From positions 165,135 to 229,134 of the forward strand of contig JBBELK010000946.1 of assembly GCA_037783545.1 (NCBI GenBank): DNA of 64,000 bases. The letters run 5' to 3'. The position numbers and the translations under genes are program-made. Under the pieces are notes generated by a model, which saw only the letters and a list, made by a program, of their open reading frames with translations, ran no database searches and was not told the origin of the DNA. This document shows positions 51,501 through 59,734 of the stretch, in pieces (the first letter of the stretch is position 1; each line of letters opens with the position of its first letter). This DNA comes from Henricia sp. BOLD:AAB3569. Its lineage: Eukaryota > Echinodermata > Asteroidea > Spinulosida > Echinasteridae.

Positions 51501-54500
51501 ACTTGCAGCACTAGGAAGTAAACCCTGACAGATCCCTTGTTTGTGCCTGTGTAATTATCAATGATTGACCCAAGATAAACCATCCCAGTCTTTAAGACAG
51601 CCAACGTTCCTACCTGTCCCGCCATGAGGTAATGGCAGACTTGCAGCACAAGGAAGTAAACCTTGAGAGATTCCTTGTCTGAGCCTGTGTAATTATCCAT
51701 GATTGACCCAAGATAAACCATCCCAGTCTTTAAGACAGCCAACGTTCCTACCTGTCCCGCCATGAGGTAATGGCAGACTTGCAGCACTAGGAAGTAAACC
51801 TTAAGAGATTCCTCGTTTGTGCCTGTGTAATTATCAATGATTAACCCAAGATAAACCATCCCAGTCTTTAAGACAGCCAATGTTCCTACCTGCCCCGCCA
51901 TGAGGTAATGGCAGACTTGCAGCACTAGGAAGTAAACCTTGAGAGATTCCTCGTTTGTGCCTGTGTAATTATCCATGATTGACCCAAGATAAACCATCCC
52001 AGTCTTTAAGACAGCCAACGTTCCTACCTGCCCCGCCATGAGGTAATGGCAGACTTGCAGCACAAGGAAGTAAACCCCGAGAGATTCCTCGTTTGTGCCT
52101 GTGTAATTATCAATGATTAACCCAAGATAAACCATCCCATTCTTTAAGACAACCAACGTTCCTACCTGTCCCGCCATGAGGTAATGGCAGACTTGCAGCA
52201 CTAGGAAGTAAACCTTGAGAGATTCCTTGTTTGTGCCTGTGTAATTATCAATGATTGACCCAAGATCAACCATCCCAGTCTTAAGACAGCCAACGTTCCT
52301 ACCTGTCCCGCCATGAGGTAATGGCAGACTTGCAGCACTAGGAAGTAAACCTTGAGAGATTCCTTGTTTGTGCCTGTGTAATTATCAATGATTGACCCAA
52401 GATGAACCATCCCGGTCTTAAGACAGCCAACGTTCCTACCTGTCCCGCCATGAGGTAATGGCAGACTTGCAGCACTAGGAAGTAAACCCCGAGAGATTCC
52501 TCGTTTGTGCCTGTGTAATTATCAATGATTGACCCAAGATAAACCATCCCAGTCTTTAAGACAGCCAACGTTCCTACCTGCCCCGCCATGAGGTAATGGC
52601 AGACTTGCAGCACTAGGAAGTAAACCTTGAGAGATTCCTTGTTTGTGTCGGAGCCTGTGTAATTATCAATGATGGACCCACACGTCGACAGCACAGGATG
52701 AACCTCCGCGTATTTCTTGTCTATCAGCATTAACTGTAAACGGAAAACACAAAATAATTATGTTTTTAGTCTTAACTGTTTATCCATTATCTCTTCCAAC
52801 CTCTTTTCTCTCTGTCTACATTGTTGATCCAAGATCAGAATCCAAGAAAGGAGCAATTTAAGAAGCTTAATAATTCCAGGTTCACGCAAAGTCAATTTGA
52901 GCTCTCAAATTTACCAACATGAACGGTCGACACTGGACATTCTCACTAAGTTAAAATAACCAGCAGCCGATTTCACGAAAAAGTATGAAGCTTGGGCATC
53001 TTTTGAAAATAGCATTACTTTAATGACCTTAATGTATAAAAGACGACCCCTGATAAGTTCTCAACCCTGTCCCTCAAAAAAGTGCAAAACATTTGGCCTC
53101 TTACCATTCCTTTACTAAGCAGAAACAGCGCCCTCGTGTACTCAGAGCTGGCTACCACTGCGTAATCTGCACCGACGCCCAACAGCTCACAAGCCGAGAT
53201 GAAATCCTTCTCGTGGGTGTGTATTTGCTGCAATCACAAACAATTTATTATCATGAAATGGATGCAGTTTTACAATCTGGGCAATAATCCTGAAGCAATT
53301 GGCGAGATTAAACATCAGGGATAATGGGCAGTTAGCAATGAAAAACAAGGAACATAGGTATCGGGCCACATTAATAAATGAGCTAAAGAGGAAACATCCT
53401 CTACGTCTTAATGTAAGGGACTGGAAAAATAGAGGATATCAAAAGTAAAATCAAAAGTAAAAAGAGAGGATATCAGCTGGAAAGAGGAGATTTCACATGC
53501 CTGAAAAATGTACTGCACAAAAAGAATTGTGTGGCTGCAAAAACATGCATTTGGGTTCAAAATGTGCCAGCTGGACCCCTTACATTCGTAGAGGTTTTTT
53601 TTATTTCTAAATGTATTAACCCTTGACAAAATGGAATTGGATTAAAACAACACTCACCGCTAGCTGGAACAAAAGTAGGCAATGCCAGTAGGCCGACTGC
53701 TGTGAAATACCAATGGCTTTGCGTAGTATTTGTTTTGCAAGATGTAACTGGTTCTGAAACAAATAAATGACACAAAGGACTTTTGTCAATCACTACGAAA
53801 GTATTTACATGTACATGTGACAAGTACAGTATGTGACAACAATGTAAATATCTGTTCCTAATTCACACATTAATAACAATACCATGGGTAGCTTTGTTGA
53901 TTATGTTTACTTTCATTGCAACGGATGAAGTAGTTATAGACCTTATGCATGGCGGCCATGACAGAGGGCAGGTTTTAATATTCAAATGATGTGACAATAG
54001 ACCCACAAAGTGCCTACTCGTGCATGACGCACTGTGACAATGTGACTGCCCTCTATCATGGCCGCCGTGCATAAGGTCTATTGCTACGAAACCTTATAAA
54101 TGCAGGTTTTTTTCCCAGTTTTTTTTCTTCCAAATACACGGGGTGTTTCAAAATAAAGTAAAAGTTCAGCCCTTTAACAGGTTGTTTAGCAGCAACTGTC
54201 AGTTATTCTACTATTTTCTTTCTAAATATCTTGTATGTTGGGCTTTGCCAAGCTTATGTGCACCCACAAATTTCATTCCAGAAATGTTGTTTTGGAAATA
54301 AATGTACATATGTGTCCCATGCGTAACACTTCAACCAGAGAATCTGAAAATAAATGATGACCTTGATGAAAAATACTTAAAATATTGCAACTTCTCAGAA
54401 GATTTGGTATAAATTGGTTTAAAATCTGTAGAGATATGGTTATTTAAAGTCATTTAAAATTTTAAAATTCTGGTTGACATTTCATGTTATTTTGAAACAC

Positions 54501-56741
54501 CCCACATACCATTTTCGACAGGGGAAAAAGTGTCGTTTGTTACCATTGCTATCAACACATTGAGTAAGGTTCTTTATATCAAGTAAAATTTTGGGCTACT
54601 GCACATTAGCACATTATAAAATAGGCCTTTAAGCAGTTTTCTCATGCTCTTACCTGGTTTTCATGTATTCTTGCTAACTGGCTAGCTGCTTCAAATTTGA
54701 CGTCATCAAAAGATGGAATCTGGAATGAAATCTAGTCAAGGACTTTACCAAATACAAAGCTCTTTATCAAGTAACAAAATGTACACACACAACATTTAGA
54801 GACTTCTTTTTAGATCTAGCGAGATTTGTTTCAGACTCATACTTTCCCTTCTAAAGGTCTAAATTTGAGGTTTTAAAAGTAGTATACATTATTGATTTTT
54901 ACCATAATTATCAAAAATTGATACATTTGGGTTACATCAACACGTTTGTGTTTGAGAATTATGGGGGTGGGGGGGACCCCAAAAAGTGTTACCCGACACC
55001 CGTACTGATGAACGGAGTAAAGCGAGGTTCAAACATGTTTTTGAACAAACATTACCCAACAATAGTCTAAAATGAGAGGAACCGCACTTTTCTTTAAAAC
55101 CTGGTGCTCTAATTTCAGCGAAATTCAGGATTGCAAATTGTTGTACTTTTTTTCCCAATGTAGTTAATTTTTTTTTCAGTTATTGCAAATAATTTTCCAG
55201 TTATTACAAATGTTTACTACCTTTATTAACTGAAAACATCAGATTGAACTTTTCGATGGTTGATGTGTCATTATAATGAAAAATCATCGATGTGCAGGTA
55301 CAGTATTAAAGCAACTTCTACCCTTTTCAGAAGTAAAACTTTTTCTCTATAGACCTTATGCGTAGCGGCCATGATAGAGGGCAGGTTTTCATATTTAAAT
55401 GATGTTACAATAGATCCACAACGAGCCTACTCGTGCATGACGCACTGTGACAATGTGACTGCCCTCTATCATGGCCGCTACGAATAAGGTCTATAAGTCA
55501 AAATGTGCAATTAACATCAATTAATAAATATTAATCAAAACAATTTGCGGTTGATGATTATTACATTTTTTATAAAAATTACCAAGCGATTAAGAATTTA
55601 GTACTGTGCAGATTTGATAAGAAATTAATTTTAAGAGGGAAAGTTTTTTATGGTAAAATTTAGATTTTTATCAGCCATTTGTTTTATATGTATACACTAT
55701 ACAGGGTCTTGAGTCATGTAAGTCTTTCCCATTTAAAACAAACTTTGTAAACACATTCATTCTAAAATTGAACCCACAAGTTTGCTAACAAAATGTCCAA
55801 GACATGCACCTATCACTATCAGCCAATGTCAACTTTGGTTTTTGTGCAGAATATAGAAAGTCTGGATTAATAAATGGTCAATTAAAATTTCCAATATATC
55901 AACACTTTTCTTATTCCTACAGCCTAGCTATACAGGCAATAAATATTTTATTCGTTCGCATTTTAAAACTAATTAGTAATTACAAGACACAAAAGCAGTT
56001 TGTGTTCTGAAATTCCGTTTAAAATTGAAGTAATTCATCTTGTGTAAAAAGCCTCTGAAATTGACACAAGAAATTCTTTGATTCACAGAATTTTTTTTTT
56101 TTTTGCATTTTTAAACATTTATTCAAAAATTTCAATCATAAACAGGACTAATTTGAATGAACAGACAACAGACCGCCGTACTAACACAGCCCCCAATACG
56201 AAACGCATGCGTAATGACCTCTGCTTGACACGGCCATTATTACACACAGCAATAAAATACCACACACTGTACACACAAACGAACGGTGACTGCACACACG
56301 CGCAGTCTATGGGTCGGAAAGGATACACTTTGCGATATGGTCCACTGCAATTTGGAGAGGAAATAAACGAGAAAAAGAGCGTTAGTTACAGCATTGTCAA
56401 CAGATTTCAAATAACAGACAAACTCTGTACCGTTACCACAAAAATCAAGCATTCAATCCGTGTATTAAGAGATACGGGGATGAATGAATTTTAATTCAAC
56501 TTACGGCTTTTTCCAAATGTGTCCGCGCTAGATCGACGTTCTTCGTGTGCGTGAACAATAAGCTGCCTAGCTGAACGTGCGTTCTTGCTTCGATCAGAGG
56601 TGGCGGTTTGAAGTGGAAAATCGACTGTAAACAGTGGATGCAATGCTTGATTTTTGGTGGGCTTGCCGTCCTGAAACTCTCCGCCATCCCAAGAAGCGAC
56701 AAATACCACGAATCTGTGGGTGTTGTCGGCGTAGACGCCAT
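36523..56741 (-). CDS. MAU2: MAU2 chromatid cohesion factor (Scc4), cohesin-loader subunit (whole gene, 16 coding exons)
   Basis: Spliced CDS on the minus strand: 56741-56505, 56344-56327, 54719-54654, 53753-53658, 53227-53105, 52733-52578, 50198-50123, 49545-49472, 48889-48695, 47848-47705, 44286-44203, 43339-43215, 42731-42620, 38995-38905, 37559-37432, 36588-36523. It gives 596 codons plus stop; human MAU2 is about 613. MAU2 is an all-helical TPR-like protein that wraps the N-terminus of NIPBL; together they load cohesin onto chromatin. Recognisable blocks in order: ADSWYL-like start, [153 protein letters not shown] and [10 protein letters not shown]. The start has an in-frame TAA upstream and AAAATGG context. 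Several exons have extra tandem copies (separate entries). Confidence 0.96.
37432..37559 (-). CDS. MAU2: MAU2 exon 15
   Basis: 128 nt: completes Asp, then [20 protein letters not shown] and [20 protein letters not shown] with IQ; borders CCCATTGGGCAG and GTAGGATT. Matches the MHQNFSQQLLQDHIEAC...EHNL block. Confidence 0.92.
37643..38116. mobile_element. TIR element AAAGCCTAGCATACACCGAC with an internal 20-bp minisatellite
   Basis: The left end aaagcctagcatacaccgac plus cttgcaactggaag matches the inverted right end cttccagttgcaag plus gtcgatgtacactagacttt. Inside, gttgctcccagttgccacga repeats about eight times (37903-38062). It lies in MAU2 intron 15-14. Confidence 0.8.
38155..38680 (+). repeat. 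123-bp tandem repeat (3.5 copies) with SINE-like tail
   Basis: Units start ttattaccctggtcattggg at 38158, 38281 and 38404, with a partial one near 38553. The marker tgccttgcccaagggcaca appears at the ends and suggests a SINE-derived origin. Confidence 0.85.
38905..38995 (-). CDS. MAU2: MAU2 exon 14
   Basis: 91 nt, phase 0 to 1: [20 protein letters not shown] and [10 protein letters not shown] plus G; borders GATTTATTCAACAG and GTAAGAGG. Matches ESNNMVVPAMQLASKIPDMS of human MAU2. Confidence 0.93.
39312..42619 (-). repeat. About 30 extra 109-bp copies of the 3' part of MAU2 exon 13 plus its donor
   Basis: Near-identical units run without unique spacers. Each holds about 50-74 nt of exon 13 ([20 protein letters not shown]), the donor GGGTGAGT, and about 35 nt of intron. 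Most are 109 bp; a few are 112 bp (extra CAG) and one is 107 bp. Because 109 is not a multiple of three, frames rotate and every read-through ends in a stop within about two units. The leftmost copy has GATGAGT instead of GTGAGT. The many overlapping short frames here are artefacts of the repeat. Confidence 0.95.
42620..42731 (-). CDS. MAU2: MAU2 exon 13 (parent of the 109-bp tandem array)
   Basis: 112 nt: completes Lys, then [20 protein letters not shown] and [17 protein letters not shown]; acceptor CTTTGTTACTGCAG and donor GTGAGTGG. The last part of the exon and the donor are repeated about 30 times in the next intron. The next exon starts with ES, as in the human protein, when this first donor is used. 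Confidence 0.93.
42853..43200 (-). mobile_element. TTAAAGGAGCGTGACC MITE, copy 5
   Basis: Reversed copy ending ggtgacgctcctttaaat, wedged between MAU2 exons 12 and 13 only 14 bp from the exon 12 boundary at 43215. Confidence 0.75.
43215..43339 (-). CDS. MAU2: MAU2 exon 12
   Basis: 125 nt, phase 0 to 2: [40 protein letters not shown] and S plus AA; borders GTATTTCCAG and GTACGTAC. Its donor lies just beside an element of the GGAGCGTGACC repeat family. Confidence 0.93.
43675..43742 (-). pseudogene. Decayed duplicate of MAU2 exon 11
   Basis: About 0.5 kb past exon 11 (in transcript direction) lies a second copy reading LWQF-like to GNRQQE. It has an 8-nt deletion (the CTGGCAAT of the LNLAIV codons), a final GAA instead of GAG, and no acceptor. 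The duplication covers about 43618-43760 against 44151-44283, with unrelated sequence between. It cannot be a working exon. Confidence 0.8.
44203..44286 (-). CDS. MAU2: MAU2 exon 11
   Basis: 84 nt, 28 codons: [20 protein letters not shown] then RSGNRQQE; acceptor TTTTTTTCTGCAG and donor GTTCGT (non-consensus at +3 and +4). Matches ELWAFIVTNLASVYIREGNR of human MAU2. Confidence 0.9.
44290..46232. other. MAU2 intron 10-11, no further exon seen
   Basis: About 1.9 kb of AT-rich sequence. A block at 44330-44610 resembles one at 19370-19570 in reverse (a dispersed repeat), and gactcgag motifs occur near 45500. Confidence 0.5.
46233..46676 (+). mobile_element. CAATGCATAGTTCCGA terminal-inverted-repeat element (444 bp)
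   Basis: The ends caatgcatagttccga and tcggaaccatgcattg are inverted. Body as in 6092-6546. Confidence 0.85.
47085..47325. repeat. Two head-to-head tRNA-like SINE heads
   Basis: Minus strand 47235-47165: gctagtgtggttcagtggat and ggttcaagccccac. Plus strand 47258-47325: tagctcagttggtagagca and ggttcgaatcctga. Neither forms a full acceptor stem. Confidence 0.55.
47349..47492 (-). repeat. MAU2 exon 10, copy C (intact duplicate)
   Basis: Third 144-nt copy, a further 178 bp on. It differs from copies A and B by one residue (QNSR for QNPR). The donor is GTAAGTGG and the acceptor is the weak AAACTAAG. Again a 34-bp spacer. Confidence 0.9.
47527..47670 (-). repeat. MAU2 exon 10, copy B (intact duplicate)
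   Basis: A second full 144-nt copy, 178 bp downstream in transcript direction. The reading frame is intact and the protein is the same as copy A. The donor is GTGAGTGA and the acceptor is a weak AAACTAAG. Only 34 bp separate the donor of copy A from this acceptor. Confidence 0.9.
47705..47848 (-). CDS. MAU2: MAU2 exon 10, copy A (strongest acceptor)
   Basis: 144 nt, 48 codons: [40 protein letters not shown] and AQFTAALA; acceptor TTTTTGGTTGTCTCAG and donor GTAAGTGG. Matches AAQLHTLLGLYCVSVNCM of human MAU2. Copy A alone keeps a pyrimidine-rich acceptor, so it is the likely constitutive exon. Confidence 0.92.
47991..48123. mobile_element. ATACCGTATCGAATAGCTGCCAT inverted-repeat element (133 bp)
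   Basis: The left arm accgtatcgaatagctgcca and right arm tggcagctattcgatacggt are perfectly inverted. Confidence 0.8.
48466..48655 (-). repeat. Dispersed repeat with gttaacatgag core (copy 2)
   Basis: Reverse counterpart of 515-715, ending about 40 bp from the MAU2 exon 9 donor. Confidence 0.7.
48695..48889 (-). CDS. MAU2: MAU2 exon 9
   Basis: 195 nt, 65 codons: [20 protein letters not shown] through [20 protein letters not shown] and QE; borders CCCTTTTGAAG and GTAAGTCT. The acceptor has an unusual GAAG end. Confidence 0.94.
48997..49067 (+). repeat. tRNA-like sequence with paired acceptor stem inside an inverted repeat
   Basis: GCCTTAT and ATAAGGC pair as an acceptor stem. Box A tagctcagctggtatgagc and box B ggttcgaatcacg are present. 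The anticodon stem pairs poorly and the D loop has an extra base. Flanks gatgagagaaaaattgtaag and cttacgacttttctctcatc are inverted. Confidence 0.5.
49472..49545 (-). CDS. MAU2: MAU2 exon 8
   Basis: 74 nt: completes a Glu codon, then [20 protein letters not shown] and LVYL; borders CACATTTGCAG and GTAAGTAC. Nearly identical to the vertebrate segment. Confidence 0.95.
49887..49965 (-). repeat. tRNA-like sequence, minus strand
   Basis: gctcggtggttgagtggtta, a T arm gtggg-ttcgagt-cccac and a 6-bp acceptor stem gctcgg/ccgagc. The anticodon arm lacks a standard 5+7 form. Probably a SINE head. Confidence 0.45.
50123..50198 (-). CDS. MAU2: MAU2 exon 7
   Basis: 76 nt, phase 0 to 1: [20 protein letters not shown] then LHTDD plus G; borders TTTTTGATTCAG and GTGAGTT. 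Matches VKSVKPCLKQLQQCIQTI of human MAU2, following ...AGQ of exon 6. Confidence 0.94.
50436..52577 (-). repeat. About 16 extra 138-bp copies of the 3' part of MAU2 exon 6 plus its donor
   Basis: Each unit is about 93 nt of exon-like sequence ([31 protein letters not shown]) followed by 45 nt that starts with the donor GTAGGAAC and reads [15 protein letters not shown] if translated. The 138-bp period is 46 codons, so the frame stays open for long stretches (330 and 214 codons). One-base indels (near 52290, 52420, 50620 and 51300) break it. Two units (near 50783 and 50921) have CTAGG in place of the GTAGG donor. No unit contains the acceptor half of the exon. Confidence 0.92.
52578..52733 (-). 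CDS. MAU2: MAU2 exon 6 (parent of the 138-bp tandem array)
   Basis: 156 nt, 52 codons: [20 protein letters not shown] through [16 protein letters not shown], then the donor GTAGGAAC. The acceptor CCGTTTACAG is unique. The 3' part (from SIIDNYTG on) and the donor are repeated in the following intron, so the exact 3' end may vary between transcripts. Confidence 0.9.
53105..53227 (-). CDS. MAU2: MAU2 exon 5
   Basis: 123 nt, 41 codons: [20 protein letters not shown] through [14 protein letters not shown]; borders TGTGATTGCAG and GTAAGAGG. One of the best conserved segments of the protein. Confidence 0.95.
53658..53753 (-). CDS. MAU2: MAU2 exon 4
   Basis: 96 nt, 32 codons, containing [20 protein letters not shown]; borders TTGTTTCAG and GTGAGTG. 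Matches the LLRKAIQISQQTPYWHC region of human MAU2. Confidence 0.93.
53938..54079. mobile_element. Hairpin MITE AGACCTTATGCATGGCGGCC, copy 1
   Basis: 142 bp with arms agaccttatgcatggcggcc and ggccgccgtgcataaggtct, in the MAU2 intron before exon 4. Confidence 0.85.
54654..54719 (-). CDS. MAU2: MAU2 exon 3
   Basis: 66 nt, 22 codons: [20 protein letters not shown] and two more residues, between TTTCATTCCAG and GTAAGAGC. Matches the [15 protein letters not shown] block of human MAU2. Confidence 0.92.
55351..55492. mobile_element. Hairpin MITE AGACCTTATGCGTAGCGGCC, copy 2
   Basis: 142 bp, same length and orientation as the copy at 53938. The two flank MAU2 exon 3. Confidence 0.85.
56327..56344 (-). 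CDS. MAU2: MAU2 exon 2, an 18-nt microexon
   Basis: TGGACCATATCGCAAAGT encodes WTISQS, flanked by a good acceptor (CTCTCCAAATTGCAG) and a GTATCC donor. Exon 1 ends LEKA and exon 3 starts IPSFDD. The human protein has six extra residues (WLISQQ) exactly there. The microexon supplies the missing six in phase 0 at both sides. Confidence 0.8.
56505..56741 (-). CDS. MAU2: MAU2 exon 1 (start codon)
   Basis: 79 codons from the ATG at 56741 to LEKA, then the donor GTAAGTTG. It holds [20 protein letters not shown] and the first TPR-like helices. The lack of a Gln/Ala-rich leader makes it shorter than human MAU2 at the start. Confidence 0.95.
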
Positions 56742-56879
56742 TTTTGGGTCGTTAATCGGGCCTTCCCGCTGGTAGAAAATTTCTTAACACCGATCGCGAT
56801 TTACAATTTTTCTGTCTGATGAAGGACGCTAAAAATGGCATAGCGCCCTCTCGCGAACCGTTCAGACGTTCGCGGTCAT

Positions 56880-57563
56880 GTCAACAAATTAATAATTCCT
56901 TTTTAATGATTCATGTTGTTTTATACCCAACACGACTTACTCACTTTAGCCTTAGAACATATACTTTATCAAGTTTGAGAATATAACTGTTTACTGAGTT
57001 TTATCACAATAGTGCATCCGAGCCATCAAATAATTTCTTGTGAGGTATAATGACATACCATCCCGAGCGCAAAGATGAGTGCTTCAAACTGCACAAAAAA
57101 TGTAATTATCTTCCAAAAATACAGGTCTACGCAATTTTCCCAGGCAATTTTCTTGAAATATCAATTCTTGATCAGAACAGTTTGTCGATTACAATAAACG
57201 TTTGGATAACAATGCACTGATTTGCCAATCGCTTTTGAATCGCTTTCAAGACTGTTTTGCTTCAGTTATTGTAGACTTTTTTTAAGAACAGTGTATAATT
57301 CCCACAATGATGTGTGATTTCCTGTTTCTTGAGCTGCAGATAATAAATTATGTTGAACCCGACCTGCGCGGGGTGACTCGAAGCTGATCTCTGGAGCTGC
57401 ACCCCTCAAAAACAACTATAAAAGTGCAGGTTTTCAGGGAGGACTTCAGGCAGAGTGGTGCACCCTGCCTCAGCGGCTCTTACGGAGGCTGTTGCAGCCA
57501 GCCTTGCCACAAGAGGTGTTCGTACACGTTATAACTGACCAATAAAATAAGCTACATCTACCA
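56880..57563. other. No gene seen upstream of MAU2
   Basis: No coding exon is supported. The MAU2 promoter presumably lies just right of 56741 but has no motif I would name. Confidence 0.4.
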
Positions 57564-57714
57564 GGGCGTGTTTGTTTCACGACAGATCCGAATCCAGATC
57601 TTGAGTTTAATACCGCGCAGAAACAAACGAAACTGCTCTCAACTAGGAATTCAAGTCACGTGAATTGGATCTGCGCAGATCTGAATCTGGATATCCGTCC
57701 GAAACAAACTCGCC
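57564..57714. mobile_element. GGGCGTGTTTGTTTC inverted-repeat element
   Basis: The arms gcgtgtttgtttcacgac with agatccgaatccagatc and gatctgaatctggatatc with cgaaacaaactcgccc fold over 150 bp. Confidence 0.65.
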
Positions 57715-57744
57715 CCCAGCCTCTTCGATCTTTCGATCAGAGTC

Positions 57745-57939
57745 AGCCTTTAGTCAAGGCGTCCGTGGCGTAGTTTGTTTTGTGCACGGTATTGCTAGCG
57801 CTTGAGGAAAGACTAGCACCCACACAAAATGGCGGTTATAGGTGTATGATTGTGGCGAACAGTCCGTGCGTGCTAGTCTTTCCTCAAGCGTTGGTAAAAC
57901 TGACCGCGCGAGAAATATAACTCGCCTTGACTAAAGGCT
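57745..57939. mobile_element. AGCCTTTAGTCAAGGC inverted-repeat element
   Basis: Ends agcctttagtcaaggc and gccttgactaaaggct, with inner arms gcttgaggaaagactagcac and gtgctagtctttcctcaagc. Confidence 0.8.
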
Positions 57940-58074
57940 AGATCAGAGTATGATTTGCATTTCCTGTTTTGAGCCGTATGTAAACGCACACACTTGTACA
58001 CTGTTACATGCAATCCGTTATCATTTTGGAATGTCATACAAACCACTGCACAAAACCGCATTGCAATGTCTCTG

Positions 58075-58429
58075 TTAAAGGAGCGTGACCACACCACATT
58101 TTTGACGACCCCATTTTTTTCCCGTGGGTGTCGAGATTTTTAATCCAATATCATTTGTCATATTTTTCTCATTACCATTCCGAAATTTCGCGTTCTCAAT
58201 CTTTATATTTTCAAGGATATTGTAAACCGATGTTTTGTTAACTATAATTTATCTGGTTCCATAAAGCAGTGCAGTAATTTGCACCAATCTTTTGCTTTCA
58301 CATCCAAATTGGAGATTTCAAATTTCCTGTTTTCTTCCCATGAATAGTATTTTGGGGAGGTATTTTATATGATTGTTATAGGTTTAAACGAAATCCATTT
58401 CTTTAAAAATCCGAACACACTCCGTTAAA
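58075..58429 (+). mobile_element. TTAAAGGAGCGTGACC MITE, copy 6
   Basis: Begins ttaaaggagcgtgacc and ends ccgaacacactccgttaaa. Confidence 0.8.
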
Positions 58430-59502
58430 TGCAATACGAAACCTCCTTTCATGGGGATTATTTACAGCAGCATTATCCATTATGAAACAAAATCAAGATG
58501 CAAATTGCTGAGGTTAAAATTTGCTTTAGTATAGATGTAGTCTCACTATGAGCAAAAACATGTACATGTTCATTGTCACCCCATTGTTAGTAACAATGGT
58601 GTGTGCCCAATTTCCATTGTTATGTTCATCGTGTCTATAAGAAGGAAGTGGAATTGTAAACAAAAATTGCCATTACGTTTTCTAATACATGTACATGTTT
58701 GCAAATAGCATCTTTTTCTCTGCCTTTTTGATGGGATGGGGCACCTTACAAAATGTGGACCCTTTCCTATATACTACGAAACAGTGTTGTAGGACCCGAG
58801 TCCAGGACTCGGACTCGGGTCTGACTTGAGTCACAATTTTTGTGACTCGGAATCGACTCGAGTCACATTGAAAAATGACTCGGACTCGGACTCATGATGA
58901 AAGACGGAAGGGATACACATCCACTTCAACTGCACTGCAGGCCTGTTCACAAAAGTGGACCTCTGCAGTCTGCATGCACCCCTGACCCTCCCCATAGGCA
59001 ATTTTCTCTGGGGTCGGACGGTGAATTTACCGACTGAAACTTCAGAAGAACGGTGTGTGTAAACCATGCGTGGAGGACAGAAAACAACTAACACGCCAAT
59101 ACTGTAATTGCAGAATGTTTATCAGCTTTAATAAATTATGAAACAGGTATACACAACACTGAAGGTGACCACTGATGAGGATAAATCGTCTTGGGGCCCA
59201 AAATCTAACGTGGTAGAGAAAAAGGTTGTGACGCAAATTGGTCTGTGCCAGCAACTCTGGAATTAAGCCAGCCCTGCAAAATACCCTTCAATAGACCGTA
59301 ACGATCACGATGTATAGCTCCCATCTTGTGGGGCCGGCAAGTGGCGGCAACGTACGTTCTTCAACTTGGTCAACAAAAAATGTGCAACAAAATGTACACG
59401 TCCTCAACGAACAAAGCTATCTATCTGTTGCGCGGAAGAGTGCTTGTTTAGAGTGGATTTAGAAGACATTTTCGGAAAACTGAAAAAGATAATGAAAGCA
59501 CT

Positions 59503-59729
59503 CAGGGGCGGATCCAGGAATTTTTCTAGGAGGGGGTTTTGCCACCAGGGAGGGGTTTTGCCCGTCAGATGTTTTATGTCAGCTCGTTTCGGACAGGCGT
59601 ACACACACAAAATGCATTACATTATATATTTTGGTGTCGGAGCAGGGAGGGGTTTCGACCACCCTCCCCCCCCCCCCCCCCCCCCCGCCCCCGCCCCCCG
59701 CCCCCCGCCCCCCTCTGGATCCGCGCCTG
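59503..59729. mobile_element. CAGGGGCGGATCC element, copy 2
   Basis: Ends caggggcggatccagg and ctggatccgcgcctg. Flanks GCACT (59498-59502) and CCACT (59730-59734) are a near-duplicate of five bases. Contains a long C run. Confidence 0.8.
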
Positions 59730-59734
59730 CCACT

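Noticed and set aside
50590..52273. 330- and 214-codon open frames as a novel repeat protein
   Set aside because: They are read-through of the exon 6 array across donor sites, without an acceptor or start of their own and broken by single-base indels.
54720..54800. Alternative acceptor extending MAU2 exon 3 upstream to supply the missing six residues
   Set aside because: An in-frame TAG lies just before the acceptor; the 18-nt microexon at 56327-56344 explains the gap better.
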